Source: Maricaulis sp. (GTDB lineage: Bacteria; Pseudomonadota; Alphaproteobacteria; Caulobacterales; Maricaulaceae). From it: a stretch of DNA of 64,000 nucleotides. The stretch spans positions 20,583 through 84,582 of the forward strand of contig JAEPND010000012.1 in the NCBI GenBank assembly GCA_017643585.1, read 5' to 3'. The notes beneath the pieces are model-generated. The model ran no database searches. It was given only the letters and a program-made list of their open reading frames with translations, and was not told the origin of the DNA. Of this stretch, positions 9,001 through 16,137 are shown in pieces; positions within the stretch are counted from its first letter, which is position 1; each line of letters opens with the position of its first letter. The translations under genes were made by a program, and so were the position numbers.

Positions 9001-11403
9001 GCGACGGGCATCTTTGCCCAGTCCGTTGGCGGCGGTGGTGGTCTGCTGGGTAATTTCGGCTCGCAGCTGGGATCTCTCGGCAGCTTCCTCGGTGCCGGTA
9101 CGGCGGGTGAAGTGAACATCATCCACTCCGGTGATGTGATCGTTCCGGACGTCAATGCGGTGGCTGTGCTGCTGCAGTCGGATGCACGTGACGGCACGGA
9201 TGACATGAGCATCACCCTGGATAGCCATATCCGCGGTGGCTCACTGTTCGGCCTGGGCGTCTTCTTCGACGGCGGGGCGAATAACGTCCTCAACACGTCC
9301 GGTACCTTGTCTGCTGTGTCAGGCCAGGCGATCACCACGACGACCGGCAATGATACGGCGAACAATACGGGCTGGGTCGTCGGCAATATCGATATGGGTT
9401 CGGGACTGAATGCCTTTAACAACCAGATCGGTTCAACCTATATGGCCTTCAGCACGATTGATCTGGGTGGCCCACAGCCGACGACGCCGCAAGAGCCGGT
9501 CACCCTGGTGACCAGTGACAAGGGCCTCGTCCAGGTCCAGGACACTACAGCGGCCCCGGCGAGCACCGGTGGAGCTGTGAGTGTCCAGGTCCAGGATGCC
9601 GCTCCGGTCACGGCCCTTGAGGGCGGCAAGCCGACCTTCCAGGTCCAGGACACCGGGCTGCCGGTCCAGGTGGTTTCATCTGACATGATGACGAACGGCA
9701 AGGGCTCGGCTCCGGTTCAGGACCTCGAACTTCCCGTCCAGGCTGGTCTGTCCGACAAGGGCTCGGCTCCGGTTCAGGATCTCATCCCGATGGGGGCGTC
9801 CGCTGACAGTTTTGTGGCTCCGGTCCAGCGGGATCTCACGGCCAATATGCCGGCGATCTCCGGTGGCACCTTCACCAATGAGGGGCGCTTCCTGATGGGC
9901 CTGGCGGCGACAACCCGTCCGATCGATCTGCGCGCTGGCGAGGAGTTCTACAATCTCGATGCCGATGGCGATCCGCTCTACAACATCTTCTATGGTGCTC
10001 GGGTGGTGAACCAGGTGGCGCTGAACGGTGACTATGTCCAGACGGACGATGGCTATCTGAACTTCGATGTTGCCTTTGGCCCGTACGACTATGACCTGGT
10101 GACCATCACCGGCGATACGACGGTCGACGGCACCGGTGATGCGACCTTCATCTGGTTATCAGACAATCGTGACCTGCCGCTGTTCACCTCGGCGAACGGT
10201 ACGGCCACGGATAATGGTCTGGACATTACAGACACGCTTGCTGTTGATTTCGGCATCCGGGCCCAGGCTGGCGACATCCTGCTCACAATCGATACCGACT
10301 TTGGCGGTGTGGATGGCCTGAACCGCAATGAGAGCGCTCTGGGTGGTCACATGGACTCCAACCTGGACGTCGGTGGTGCGGAAGGCACGGGTCGTCTCCT
10401 GGCATGGCTCGGCAATCTGCAGGATCCGGATCTGTACAAGTACATCATGACGGAACTGAACCCGGAGCCGCATGTCGCGGTGCTGCAGGGCCTGACCAAT
10501 ACCAGCCTGTCCTTCTCTGACGATCTCATCAATTGCGGTACGCCGTCCTCGATGCGTTCGGAGGAGGAGTGCAACTGGTCACGCATGGATGTGGGTACTG
10601 CGGATCGCGATCGTTCCTTCGAGCGCTTCTCGACCCAGGCGGACACCTTCTCTGTCCGTGCCGGTTTCCAGCGTCCGATCAATGACACCTGGAATGCGGG
10701 TGCGGCGATCGGTTACGAGACGATTAACTTCCACGACATTGATGGTTCGCGTGCGGGTACCAATGGTGAGGGCGTGACGGTCGGTGCCACGGTCAATCGC
10801 GACTTCCAGGGTGGCGGTATCTTCGCGGCGACCCTGACCGGTGGCTGGATGAAGTATGAGACGGTTCGCATGATCAACGTCTTCGAGCCTCAGATTGCCG
10901 AAAGCGAGCCTGAGGCGGGTTATCTCGATCTGCGGGTCCGTTCGGGTCTGATGACCGAGTTCGACAACGGCTTCTATCTGTTGCCGCGTGCCGACCTCAG
11001 CTTCACCAACCTGATCCACAATGGTTTCAACGAGACCGGCGCGGATGGCATCGGCATGCGGTCCGGTGGCGATAGTGACTGGATGATCATCGGTAGCCCG
11101 GCTCTGGAAATGGGTTGGTCCCGTGAGTTCGAAGATGGTCGCGAATTCATCGCCAGCGCGACATTCGGTGGACGTTGGCATTCTGATGATTATCTCGGAT
11201 TGCCGATGAGCTTTGTTGAGGCTCCGGCGGGCGTCATCCCGGCTCAGATCGAGACCCAGATCGATCAGGAAATGTATACGTTCGATGCTGGCTTCGAGTT
11301 CATCCAGGGTGACCGGATGAACCTCTCCTTCGGCTATCGCGGCGAATATGGTGAAACGACCGAGAACCACCAGGCGGGCTTCCAGCTCGGTCTGCGCTTC
11401 TAG
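1..11403 (+). CDS. Giant Gly-rich repeat autotransporter (5' end outside window)
   Basis: The frame is open from base 1, so the start and signal peptide lie upstream; about 3,800 residues are visible. The passenger (about 130-9050) consists of some 46 hand-counted copies of a 60-70 residue unit. Each carries [ILVM]xAQS[IVL]GGGGGNGG, then a short beta stretch and a 'T.GD.SHGI' segment. A linker (about 9480-9850) with repeated VQD/VQDL motifs follows. The last 280 or so residues (about 10570-11403) look like a type Va autotransporter beta barrel, with alternating aromatic/hydrophobic strands and a C-terminal Phe. Known autotransporters thread the passenger to the cell surface through this barrel; the role here (adhesin, matrix or surface layer) is unknown. 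Two hairpins follow the stop codon. The family call is firm; the function is not. Confidence 0.9.
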   Translation: MPGISVVSIGGDGGQGGDAYGFGFKGYEGGEGGEGGLVDLTSYVDVTTSGINSHGIFAMSRAGRGGDGGSGFIWSDGGSSGEAAEGGIVNVTNHGAISTTGDGAVGIMAMSMGGASGNAGDSFGIVGDADSGSTGGNGAAVTVDNYGSIITTGVGADGIFAQSLGGSGGNSGSSGGIVAFGGGGGGAGNGGEVTVTNRSGATITTRGDESVGITAQSIGGGGGRSGASGGVVALGSSSGAGGDGDTVRVYNYGAISTGFDTQGNLGITGDRAHGILAQSIGGGGGSARGTGGLVAVGGGGGSGGAASNVYVHNDGLITTMGEGAMAILIQSIGGGGGNGSSSGGIAAIGGTGAGGGSAAGVYVTGNGTISTTGVDAHGVLAQAIGGGGGNGGTSGGIVAVGGSGDDGGDGGIVNVAMGSVLTEGDRSFGILAQSIGGGGGNGAAGGGIVGIGGSGTGGGLGNTVTVTTSGLIQTQGFGATGIVAQSIGGGGGNGGAGGGIVAVGGGGGTGNHSNTVTVNANGNILTTGENSGAILAQSVGGGGGNGGSAVSGGLFASVAIGGNGGAGGDGGRVSVNTGAGSAIETRENGSTGIFGQSVGGGGGNGGYSVSGSIGLFGSVSVAVGGDGATGGDGGVVSMDIDGSVLTFGDNAHAILAQSVGGGGGNGGQSFAGSVSAGLGASASVSVAVGGDAGSGGDGDHVIVYTSDTIQTSGNNSSGLLAQSIGGGGGNGGWTGTATLAISDGAAVGIGVSMGGAGGGGGYGNSVYVDSTSNTITVGNNSHGLVAQSIGGGGGNGGFSFSGSLTAGGAAGIGVDVAMGGDGGAGSYSDAVTLHSDGIIQTSGDNSHGLFAQSVGGGGGNGGWSATGSLSIGGTAGVGVGVSLGGDGGSGGTVLADVLVTSDGGVFTFGDISHGILAQSIGGGGGNGGFAFSGTLGVGGTAGGAVNVALGGDAGAGAYANDVTVHATDVVETTGDGSHGIAAQSIGGGGGNGGWSATGNITAGGTGGVGVGVSIGGGGGAGSYSGTVTVTQTEHVITQGTESHGILAQSIGGGGGNGGFAIAAGAGFGGTVGGSVNVALGGSGAIGGDANHVYVTAEDVATNGDGSVGVLAQSIGGGGGNGGFSIAAGVGGGGTVGGAVNVSIGGGAGDGGVARNVTVVVEDVVTMGDDAIGVLAQSLGGGGGNGGFSIAAGAGAGGTVGGALGVSIGGGAGDGGSAGDVTVTTDAVTTMGDGSHGISAQSIGGGGGNGGMSISGGLSFGQQTATIGVTIGGGGGTGDTPGIVRVTANEQVYTMGDDAHGIMAQSIGGGGGDGGLAISGSITAGSSNAAGINVALGGDGGGGANGNDVYVTTEDVVYTEGDRSHGILAQSIGGGGGNGGMSITGSITLAGSNGGSIGVSIGGGAGAASDAGNVTTVSNAAVMTLGDESTGIFAQSIGGGGGNGGSSISGSINGTGSNSIGLDLSFGASGAIGGNAGSVSLTSADWVSTSGDRSHGMFAQSVGGGGGAGGFSISGNVNASGSRSLGGALALGGDGGNGGNAGAVTLNNSGDFVTTGGDAAHAIFAQSLGGGGGDAGFAVSGSATFAGTTTSFAVPYSIGGSSSDGGDGSTVGVTNSSLLVTSGDAAMGILAQSIGGGGGNGAFSATGSLGIGSNGVAASFGIGGQDGGSGGVAGAVTVNNTGEILTFGDSAIALAAQSIGGGGGNGHFGLSVGLAAGTSSLPAIGFAMGGDGGTGGAASTVNVTNSAIINTGGNSAHGIFAQSVGGGGGNGGWAGAVALSGGTNAYAASVAMGGDGGSGGTSAGVTVGNTAGIATLGDNAHGILAQSVGGGGGNGGFSFAASGSAGSTAGSLALSMGGDAGSGNNAGTVDVTNTATITTTGVNASGVVAQSVGGGGGNGGFSVSGAISVGSTANAASVSLGGDGGTGGLGNNVTVTNSGAIGTTANGGVGILAQSVGGGGGAGGFSLSGSAAVAGSSSPLSASVSLGGNGGDGATSGTVTVANSNIIMTEGDQAQGILAQSVAGGGGRGGWSGSLAFAIGNSTATASVSLGGDGGSGNDAGAVSVTNSAMISTVGNDSTGIQAQSVGGGGGTGGFSLSGSGGGASQSANTASVSIGGTGGGAGNADAVTIASTDGVVTQGDRSHGLFGQSVGGGGGNGGWSGNLAAAYSGSTSRSIGVSLGGSGGGGGDAGNVSVSQQVGVSTQGDAAHGIFAQSLGGGGGNGGFSVAGSLTGGSGSTSLNVSLGGSGGTAGHAGTASITSQGTVTTAGAGSHGLFAQSIGGGGGNGGFSGTFSGALTSSQTTSLGVAIGGSGAGGGDGNSVSISSTTDIGTVGDASHGIFAQSIGGGGGNGGSTFSGSFSLSNSNSLNVSIGGSGGIGGSGGSVTVSQSGVITTSGAAAYGVFAESVGGGGGQGGYAGNLSLTGSNSNTLDLSIGGDAGDGSTGGAVSVTADGVVQTTGEASHAIFAQSIGGGGGQGGMVGVDEDTFGAFLTGSTSGSAGTNSNSLNVSIGGSGGAGNSGGSVTVNTDATILTLGDQAVGVYAQSIGGGGGDGGVGFATSGSFGKGNNGNYAIGIGGSGGAGSVGGSVDVTNTGTIVTLGGAAHGVFAQSVGGGGGRGGDAGGFVTSYNSTDGAGTRDTQVSVSMGGSGGTGGDGGAVTVDNQGSIGVGGEMSNGIFAQSVGGGGGEGGLVSQSGELVKTWLGFISNDENRAASINIGGSGGAAGDGGNVVVTNSGVILADNARSGYGIFAQSVGGGGGVGGSGLAGNVAVGGAGGAAGDGGNVTIDNSGSVTTYGSNAHGIFAQSIGGGGGVGGATDYDDSNDSRTALGAAIQSAADLTEFYQLLNSFENPSLTLNIGGRGGAAGDGGDINITNSGSIYTTGDGAHGIMAQSIGGGGGVGGAGSVGAWGDVTISGIGGSAGDGGDINITHVGDITTEGFGAYGIFAQSIGGGGGAAGDYSFGFGTYTTNVGLNPFSGGDGDGGDITIRTNGHINIRGFGATGIFAQSVGGGGGLLGNFGSQLGSLGSFLGAGTAGEVNIIHSGDVIVPDVNAVAVLLQSDARDGTDDMSITLDSHIRGGSLFGLGVFFDGGANNVLNTSGTLSAVSGQAITTTTGNDTANNTGWVVGNIDMGSGLNAFNNQIGSTYMAFSTIDLGGPQPTTPQEPVTLVTSDKGLVQVQDTTAAPASTGGAVSVQVQDAAPVTALEGGKPTFQVQDTGLPVQVVSSDMMTNGKGSAPVQDLELPVQAGLSDKGSAPVQDLIPMGASADSFVAPVQRDLTANMPAISGGTFTNEGRFLMGLAATTRPIDLRAGEEFYNLDADGDPLYNIFYGARVVNQVALNGDYVQTDDGYLNFDVAFGPYDYDLVTITGDTTVDGTGDATFIWLSDNRDLPLFTSANGTATDNGLDITDTLAVDFGIRAQAGDILLTIDTDFGGVDGLNRNESALGGHMDSNLDVGGAEGTGRLLAWLGNLQDPDLYKYIMTELNPEPHVAVLQGLTNTSLSFSDDLINCGTPSSMRSEEECNWSRMDVGTADRDRSFERFSTQADTFSVRAGFQRPINDTWNAGAAIGYETINFHDIDGSRAGTNGEGVTVGATVNRDFQGGGIFAATLTGGWMKYETVRMINVFEPQIAESEPEAGYLDLRVRSGLMTEFDNGFYLLPRADLSFTNLIHNGFNETGADGIGMRSGGDSDWMIIGSPALEMGWSREFEDGREFIASATFGGRWHSDDYLGLPMSFVEAPAGVIPAQIETQIDQEMYTFDAGFEFIQGDRMNLSFGYRGEYGETTENHQAGFQLGLRF

Positions 11404-11421
11404 GCGTCACACCTGAACAGC

Positions 11422-11459
11422 AAAAAGGGGCGGAAGGTTTGACCTTCCGCCCCTTTTTT
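11422..11459 (+). terminator. Rho-independent terminator of the autotransporter gene
   Basis: A GGGGCGGAAGG / CCTTCCGCCCC stem with a TTTGA loop is flanked by A5 on the left and T6 on the right, about 20 bases after the TAG. The A and T tracts make it potentially active in both directions. Confidence 0.9.
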
Positions 11460-11490
11460 GTGTCTGGCATGTCGGTCCAAAGATCGACAG

Positions 11491-11525
11491 AAAAAGGGCG
11501 CTGACCGGTCGTCAGCGCCCTTTTG
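11491..11525 (-). terminator. Terminator of the metalloprotease gene
   Basis: The stem GGGCGCTGAC / GTCAGCGCCC with loop CGGTC is bounded by A5 on the left and T4 on the right. Read on the minus strand it lies just after the stop of the gene ending at 11530 and ends in a T5 run. Confidence 0.85.
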
Positions 11526-11529
11526 GTTG

Positions 11530-13773
11530 TTATTCGCTGTCCGCCGCGACGGGCGGCGTGAAGTGTGCGGCGCTGAAGCTGTAGGCTGGTGACGCGATGC
11601 CAGCGCGGCTGGCACTGATATCCAGCGAGTAACCGGCACCGGAACACTCGCCCGGCGTTTCGGGCAGGGTCCGGTTGAAAATCATCAGCGCAGTATAGTC
11701 ATTGCCGGTCGTATCGACGGTGCCGTCGCGGCCAATCGGTGTGACGTGCACCTGGTCTCCGGCATGCGCCAGGACCACGACTTCCATGTTCGCATCGCTG
11801 TCCAGCTGAACATTATATCGACCATCCAGGCCAAACTCGATGTAGTTTGCGCCGGTCTGTTCCAGTCCGCCCTTGGTTGTCCAGCGACCCTCGCTGGCGA
11901 GCGTGTGCTGCAGGCGGACCGTGGTATCGAAATGCGGCGCCAGGTCATAGTCGAGCGCGAAATTCTGTGCGCGCCAGCGCAGGACGGCGTCCAGGAGCGT
12001 TGTGCCGGCAGCCTCAAACTCGGTCGCCATGGTTTCGAACCCGTCCATGTCGACCGAATTCTCCCAGAAACGCACAACCATGTTCTCGCCGTGAACATCT
12101 GCGATGGATTGCAGCAATGTCCACTGAGCGTAGTCGAAACCGCTCTGATTGGTCGTCCAGCAGATCTCTGGCGCCTCGTAATCCGTCACCACGTAGTCGG
12201 TCGCATCCTGATCGGCGCCAACGGTTACAGTCTCGATCCAGGACGCGGTGGACTCGTAGAGCCAGCCAAGTTCTTCCTCGGAATCATACCCAAACTGGAC
12301 CACGTGGTTGAACTCATGGGTCGCGGTGGCGCGCATCAGGCTGTACACGGAGGCTTCCTTGCCCAGGCCGCGGAAGTCATTCTCGATCAGGAAAACAGTC
12401 CGCGCCGCGGTGTTCTCGAGCTTGGTCGTGTTCGGATTGTCGAAAATGATCTGCACCGGATAGGTCACGCCCATCGCGCCGTCTGCGTCGGCGATAAAGG
12501 CCCGGTACATGCCATCATCATCCCGAACCGGCTCGACCCAGCCCATGCGGTCCACCTGGATGTCGAGGACTTCCTGAAGGGCTTCGCCAACCTGAACAGC
12601 ATAGGCTTCCGAGGACGCATCCACACCGTCGAGCGTGTAATGGACGATGAAATCATCTGTTGTGATGGTGCGGGTTTCGCCGCTCAGCGTGACAACACGA
12701 TCCAGCAGGTCCTGAAGCAATTGCACCACGGACGGATCGACATTGAGAATGTTGAGCTGGAACTCGCCGGAGCTGTCGCCGCTGCGATAACGCTCCATTG
12801 AAACCGTATAGGTGCCGGCCTCCGGTGCCGTGAAGGCAACTGCGGAATGGAGCGAACCGTCACCGCGGTCATCATTCAGGGCCACCGGATTGCCTTGAGG
12901 GTTCACCAGGCGGAGCACGGTGTCGAGATCACCGCTGACGGTTTCAGCGACCGCATAGATCGTCTGGCCAGCATCGAGCTGGATCGGGTAGCTGTGAGTC
13001 TGGTTTTCGCTGTCGATATAGCCGGTATGAGCTTCGATCAGCTCGCCCTCAATGGTCGAGAAATCGAACGGGACCGTTGCATGAGGGTCCGTGGCCAGCG
13101 ACAGGATCGCATCGCCCGAGCCGGCATTGTTGAACGTGCCCAGTTCAATCTCGACCTGCATGGCGCTGTCGGCCTGGAAGACGATCTGCGAGTTAAGGGA
13201 CCCGTCTCCGCGGTCATCATTGGTCGAGATGATGTCGCCGTTCCCGGCGTAGAGCGTGAGCGTGGTATCCAGCTCCTCGGTCAGCGCATAGGTCGTCGCG
13301 ACCAGAATGTCCTCTGCGGCCAGCTCGACCGGGAAGCGGGGGCTGGCACCGCGTCCCAGCGCGATGGATTGTTCGGAGATAATCGTGGCGTCGCCGGACA
13401 GGCCAAGTTCAAGCCCGTTGGTCACCTCCAGTTCGAACGAGCCCGTCGCCCCGCCATACCCGCTGACCACGGCTGTGAAATCACCTGTGGAGCGCGGCAT
13501 GAAGATGATCTGCGACTGCAGGATGCCCGGCTGCATGTCGTCATTGTCGGCGAGGGGTTTTCCATCCGGCGCGAGCAGGCGAAGCATCGTGTCGTAGTTT
13601 TCTTCCGATGACGTCGTCAGCGTGACGAGCTGGCCCTCCTGCAGGGGAATTGTGAATTCCAGGCTGCCGCCTTCATCGGTGATGGTGCCGGCCATGGGCG
13701 CCTCGTCCGCCGGCTGCGCACAGGCGCTTCCGGCCATAAGGGCGAACATGGATGTGAGAACGGTGTGTCGCAT
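11530..13773 (-). CDS. Secreted HExxH zinc metalloprotease with PPC-like repeats
   Basis: 747 residues. I chose the ATG at 13773 because AGGGGA sits 5-6 bases upstream and the protein then begins with a signal peptide ending ACA|Q; the longer frame adds 57 Arg/Cys-rich residues that do not look real. The N-terminal 400 residues hold three or four beta modules with 'D(T/N)xLRL..P.G.P.A.NDD' and 'G.Y.v.v' patterns, resembling bacterial pre-peptidase C-terminal domains. H486-E-F-N-H490 is a zincin motif, and downstream 'LYESTASWIE' could give the glutamate ligand of a gluzincin. The gene stands alone, bounded by its own terminator and divergent from flagellin. Secreted peptidase is a confident call; the exact peptidase family is not settled. 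Confidence 0.8.
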   Translation of the reverse strand: MRHTVLTSMFALMAGSACAQPADEAPMAGTITDEGGSLEFTIPLQEGQLVTLTTSSEENYDTMLRLLAPDGKPLADNDDMQPGILQSQIIFMPRSTGDFTAVVSGYGGATGSFELEVTNGLELGLSGDATIISEQSIALGRGASPRFPVELAAEDILVATTYALTEELDTTLTLYAGNGDIISTNDDRGDGSLNSQIVFQADSAMQVEIELGTFNNAGSGDAILSLATDPHATVPFDFSTIEGELIEAHTGYIDSENQTHSYPIQLDAGQTIYAVAETVSGDLDTVLRLVNPQGNPVALNDDRGDGSLHSAVAFTAPEAGTYTVSMERYRSGDSSGEFQLNILNVDPSVVQLLQDLLDRVVTLSGETRTITTDDFIVHYTLDGVDASSEAYAVQVGEALQEVLDIQVDRMGWVEPVRDDDGMYRAFIADADGAMGVTYPVQIIFDNPNTTKLENTAARTVFLIENDFRGLGKEASVYSLMRATATHEFNHVVQFGYDSEEELGWLYESTASWIETVTVGADQDATDYVVTDYEAPEICWTTNQSGFDYAQWTLLQSIADVHGENMVVRFWENSVDMDGFETMATEFEAAGTTLLDAVLRWRAQNFALDYDLAPHFDTTVRLQHTLASEGRWTTKGGLEQTGANYIEFGLDGRYNVQLDSDANMEVVVLAHAGDQVHVTPIGRDGTVDTTGNDYTALMIFNRTLPETPGECSGAGYSLDISASRAGIASPAYSFSAAHFTPPVAADSE

Positions 13774-14076
13774 GCGATTTTCCCCTGCTCTGTGGCCGGA
13801 AAAACCGGGCACTAACTCTGTCCCGTTTAGACGTTCAAGCCACCAACAACAAGTCGCCCGCGCGAGAAGCCGGGGTCGTGTTGCAATGGCGCAAACACGG
13901 GGCAACGACCGGTGTGTCCGGGGCGCGCAAGGCCGGGTTTCCACAACCTCAACGCGTCGTTTCCGAAAAATCCAACCTGTTTTGCTAGCGTACAGACATG
14001 GCGATGACCTTGTCAGGAGACAAAGAGCTCCGGCCCATCGTCATTTGTAGATACAGAAAGTGTGGGGAGCCAAGAA
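13774..14076. other. Divergent intergenic region, metalloprotease/flagellin
   Basis: This 303-base region separates the minus-strand metalloprotease from the plus-strand flagellin. Besides the two ribosome binding sites, the only signal I can point to is the sigma-54-like element at 13999-14014. No ORF here looks like a gene. Confidence 0.6.
13999..14014 (+). promoter_or_regulatory. Candidate sigma-54 promoter of flagellin
   Basis: TGGC at 13999 and TTGT at 14010 have the -24/-12 spacing (GG-N10-GT). Caulobacter flagellin genes are known to use sigma-54 with FlbD. The -12 GC is GT here, so the match is imperfect. A start near 14025 would leave a leader of about 50 bases before the ATG at 14077. 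Confidence 0.4.
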
Positions 14077-14901
14077 ATGGCGACTATCAATACCAATGCG
14101 GGTGCCATGGTGGCGCTACAGAATCTCAATTCCACCAACCGTGACATTGAGCAGGTTCAATCTCGCATCAACACGGGTCTCGCGGTCGCATCCGCCAAGG
14201 ACAATGGTGGTGTCTACGCTATCGCCCAGAAAATGCGTGCAGACGTAAAAGGTTACGAGGCTGTCGGCAATTCGCTCGACCTGGCCGCATCAACCGTCGA
14301 CGTTGCACTGGCAGCGGGCGAGGCAGTCTCTGACATTCTTGTCGAGATGAAAGAGAAAGCCCTGGCTGCGTCCGACGCCTCGTTGGACAGCGCCTCGCGT
14401 ACGGCCCTGAACGAGGACTTCAAGGCCCTGCGTGACCAGGTTGGCAAGATCGTATCGAATGCCTCCTTCAACGGCACCAACATGATCAACAACTCGGTGA
14501 CCTCGATCTCGGCCCTGGCCAATGCATCCGGTTCCTCCACGATTTCAGTCCAGGACGAGAACCTCTCCCTGGGTGGCGGCGTTGTGACGCTGTCGGCGAC
14601 GGCATCGTTTGAGTCTGCCGGTGCCGCGAGTACGATCGCCGGTACGATCTCGACCTCGATCAACAATCTGAACTCGTCCCTGGCTCGTCTCGGTACGGCG
14701 TCCAAGTCCCTGGGCATTCACAAGGACTTCGTTGGCAAGCTGTCGGACTCCCTGGAAAAGGGTATCGGCAATCTGGTCGATGCGGACCTGGCCAAGGAGA
14801 GCGCACGCCTGCAGTCGTTGCAGGTGAAGCAACAGCTGGGCGTTCAGGCCCTGTCGATTGCCAATAGTGCTCCGGCGACGATCCTGGGTTACTTCCGCTA
14901 A
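14077..14901 (+). CDS. Flagellin (Caulobacter FljK type)
   Basis: 274 residues, the usual length for Caulobacterales flagellins. The N-terminal D0/D1 helices are present (MATINTNAGAM, 'IEQVQSRINTGL.VASAKDN'), as is the C-terminal helix ('LVDADLAKESARLQSLQVKQQL', ending 'TILGYFR'). The middle is short, without D2/D3 domains. The ATG at 14077 has GGGGAG 8 bases upstream; the frame could start 5 codons earlier but the conserved MATIN start decides. It is exported by the flagellar type III system and polymerises into the filament. No other flagellar gene is nearby, as often happens for dispersed flagellin copies. A hairpin terminator follows, so the gene is probably monocistronic. Confidence 0.96.
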   Translation: MATINTNAGAMVALQNLNSTNRDIEQVQSRINTGLAVASAKDNGGVYAIAQKMRADVKGYEAVGNSLDLAASTVDVALAAGEAVSDILVEMKEKALAASDASLDSASRTALNEDFKALRDQVGKIVSNASFNGTNMINNSVTSISALANASGSSTISVQDENLSLGGGVVTLSATASFESAGAASTIAGTISTSINNLNSSLARLGTASKSLGIHKDFVGKLSDSLEKGIGNLVDADLAKESARLQSLQVKQQLGVQALSIANSAPATILGYFR

Positions 14902-14929
14902 GGCCTTCGCGGAAAACCAGATATGAGAA

Positions 14930-14961
14930 GGGCCTGAGCCGGCGACGGTTCAGACCCTTTT
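14930..14961 (+). terminator. Terminator of flagellin
   Basis: GGGcCTGAgCCG pairs with CGGtTCAGaCCC around a GCGA loop, followed by TTTT, 29 bases after the flagellin stop. Confidence 0.85.
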
Positions 14962-14970
14962 CCTATGGCA

Positions 14971-16134
14971 TCAGGACCAGATCTCGCGATAGAGCGCGAT
15001 CATGTCGGCCTGGCTGGGCTGGCGCGGATTGTTGGCTGGCGAGCCGGACGCCTCGGCTTGTTCCGCCATTGTTTCCAAAACTTGGTGATAACGCACCTTG
15101 TCCAGGCCGTATTCCGACATGGATGGGACGCAAAGGTCCGCATTCAGGGCGATCAGGGCGTCAACCAGCTGATCACAGGCGCTTTGATCGCTGGCGTCCG
15201 CCTCGGCGATGCCCATAACGCGCGCGCAGTCTGCGTACCGCCCGGGGGCGCCGGAAATTGACCAGCGTGTGATGGCCGGTAGGAGCATGGCGTTTGAGAG
15301 ACCGTGCGGGACATGGAAGAAGGCGCCGATGGGGCGGCTCATGCCGTGAACCAGCGCCACAGACGCGTTGGAGAAGGCCATCCCGGCCAGCATCGCCCCG
15401 GTCATCATGGCGTCGCGGGCCGCGTGATTGTCCGGTTCGTGGAAGGCCGTCCGGATATGTTTTGCGATCAGTCGCATCGCACCCAGCGCCTGCTGGTCTG
15501 AAAAGGCATTGGCCTTGCGGCTGACATAGGCCTCGATCGCATGCGTCAGGGAGTCGATACCGGTATCGGCCGTTGTTCGGGGCGGCACGGTCAGGGTCAG
15601 CTCATAGTCGACAATTGCAGCCGCCGGCATCAGGCCAGGCCCCATGCACAACATTTTCTCGTCAGTGTCGCCATCGGTGATGACCGTGACCCGCGTGACT
15701 TCGGAACCGGTCCCCGCCGTCGTGGGGATGGCGATCACGGGCGGACCGCGCCGGCTGATGACGTGCGGCACCTTCAGAGTGCCCATCGGCTGGTCATAGG
15801 CCAGCCGTGCGCTCATCGCCTTGGCCGTGTCGATGGCGCTGCCGCCACCCAGCGCCACCAACCCGTCATAGGCATCGCCGGAGAAGGCCTCGAGGCCAGC
15901 ATCGACACAAGCGATGGTCGGCTCCGGTACCGTGTCCAGGAATGCGCGGGAGGTGAGGCTGGCGGTGTGCAGAACGTCCTGCACACGCGCCAGATAGCCC
16001 AGCTCTTCCATCACCCGATCGGTGATGATGAGGACATTTCGACATCCCGCCCGCACCAGCGCGTCCGGCAGTTCAGCCAGCGCGCCGCCGCCCAGACGCA
16101 AATCCGGGGTCAGGTCGATGCGAGCGGGCGCCAC
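14971..16134 (-). CDS. Iron-containing alcohol dehydrogenase
   Basis: 387 residues, the normal length for the type III (Fe-ADH) family. GGGSAIDTAK at about residues 96-105 is the NAD(P)-binding signature. 'GTGSEVT', 'DSLTHAIEAY' and 'HGMSRPIGAFFHVPHG' supply the conserved Asp and His metal ligands. It is predicted to be a cytosolic oxidoreductase interconverting an alcohol and an aldehyde; the substrate is unknown. The GTG start at 16134 lies 3 bases after the TGA of the upstream reductase gene, so the two are almost certainly cotranscribed. Confidence 0.92.
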   Translation of the reverse strand: MAPARIDLTPDLRLGGGALAELPDALVRAGCRNVLIITDRVMEELGYLARVQDVLHTASLTSRAFLDTVPEPTIACVDAGLEAFSGDAYDGLVALGGGSAIDTAKAMSARLAYDQPMGTLKVPHVISRRGPPVIAIPTTAGTGSEVTRVTVITDGDTDEKMLCMGPGLMPAAAIVDYELTLTVPPRTTADTGIDSLTHAIEAYVSRKANAFSDQQALGAMRLIAKHIRTAFHEPDNHAARDAMMTGAMLAGMAFSNASVALVHGMSRPIGAFFHVPHGLSNAMLLPAITRWSISGAPGRYADCARVMGIAEADASDQSACDQLVDALIALNADLCVPSMSEYGLDKVRYHQVLETMAEQAEASGSPANNPRQPSQADMIALYREIWS

Positions 16135-16137
16135 GTC

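Noticed and set aside
130-9050. Regular repeats that could suggest a CRISPR array.
   Set aside because: The period is about 180-210 bases, the units stay in one coding frame, and spacers are not unique short sequences.
194-9700. Many long Pro/Arg-rich or Ser/Arg-rich ORFs opposite or out of frame with the autotransporter, including a 624-codon one at 5938-7812.
   Set aside because: They mirror the GGN repeat in other frames, lack ribosome binding sites and have extreme composition.
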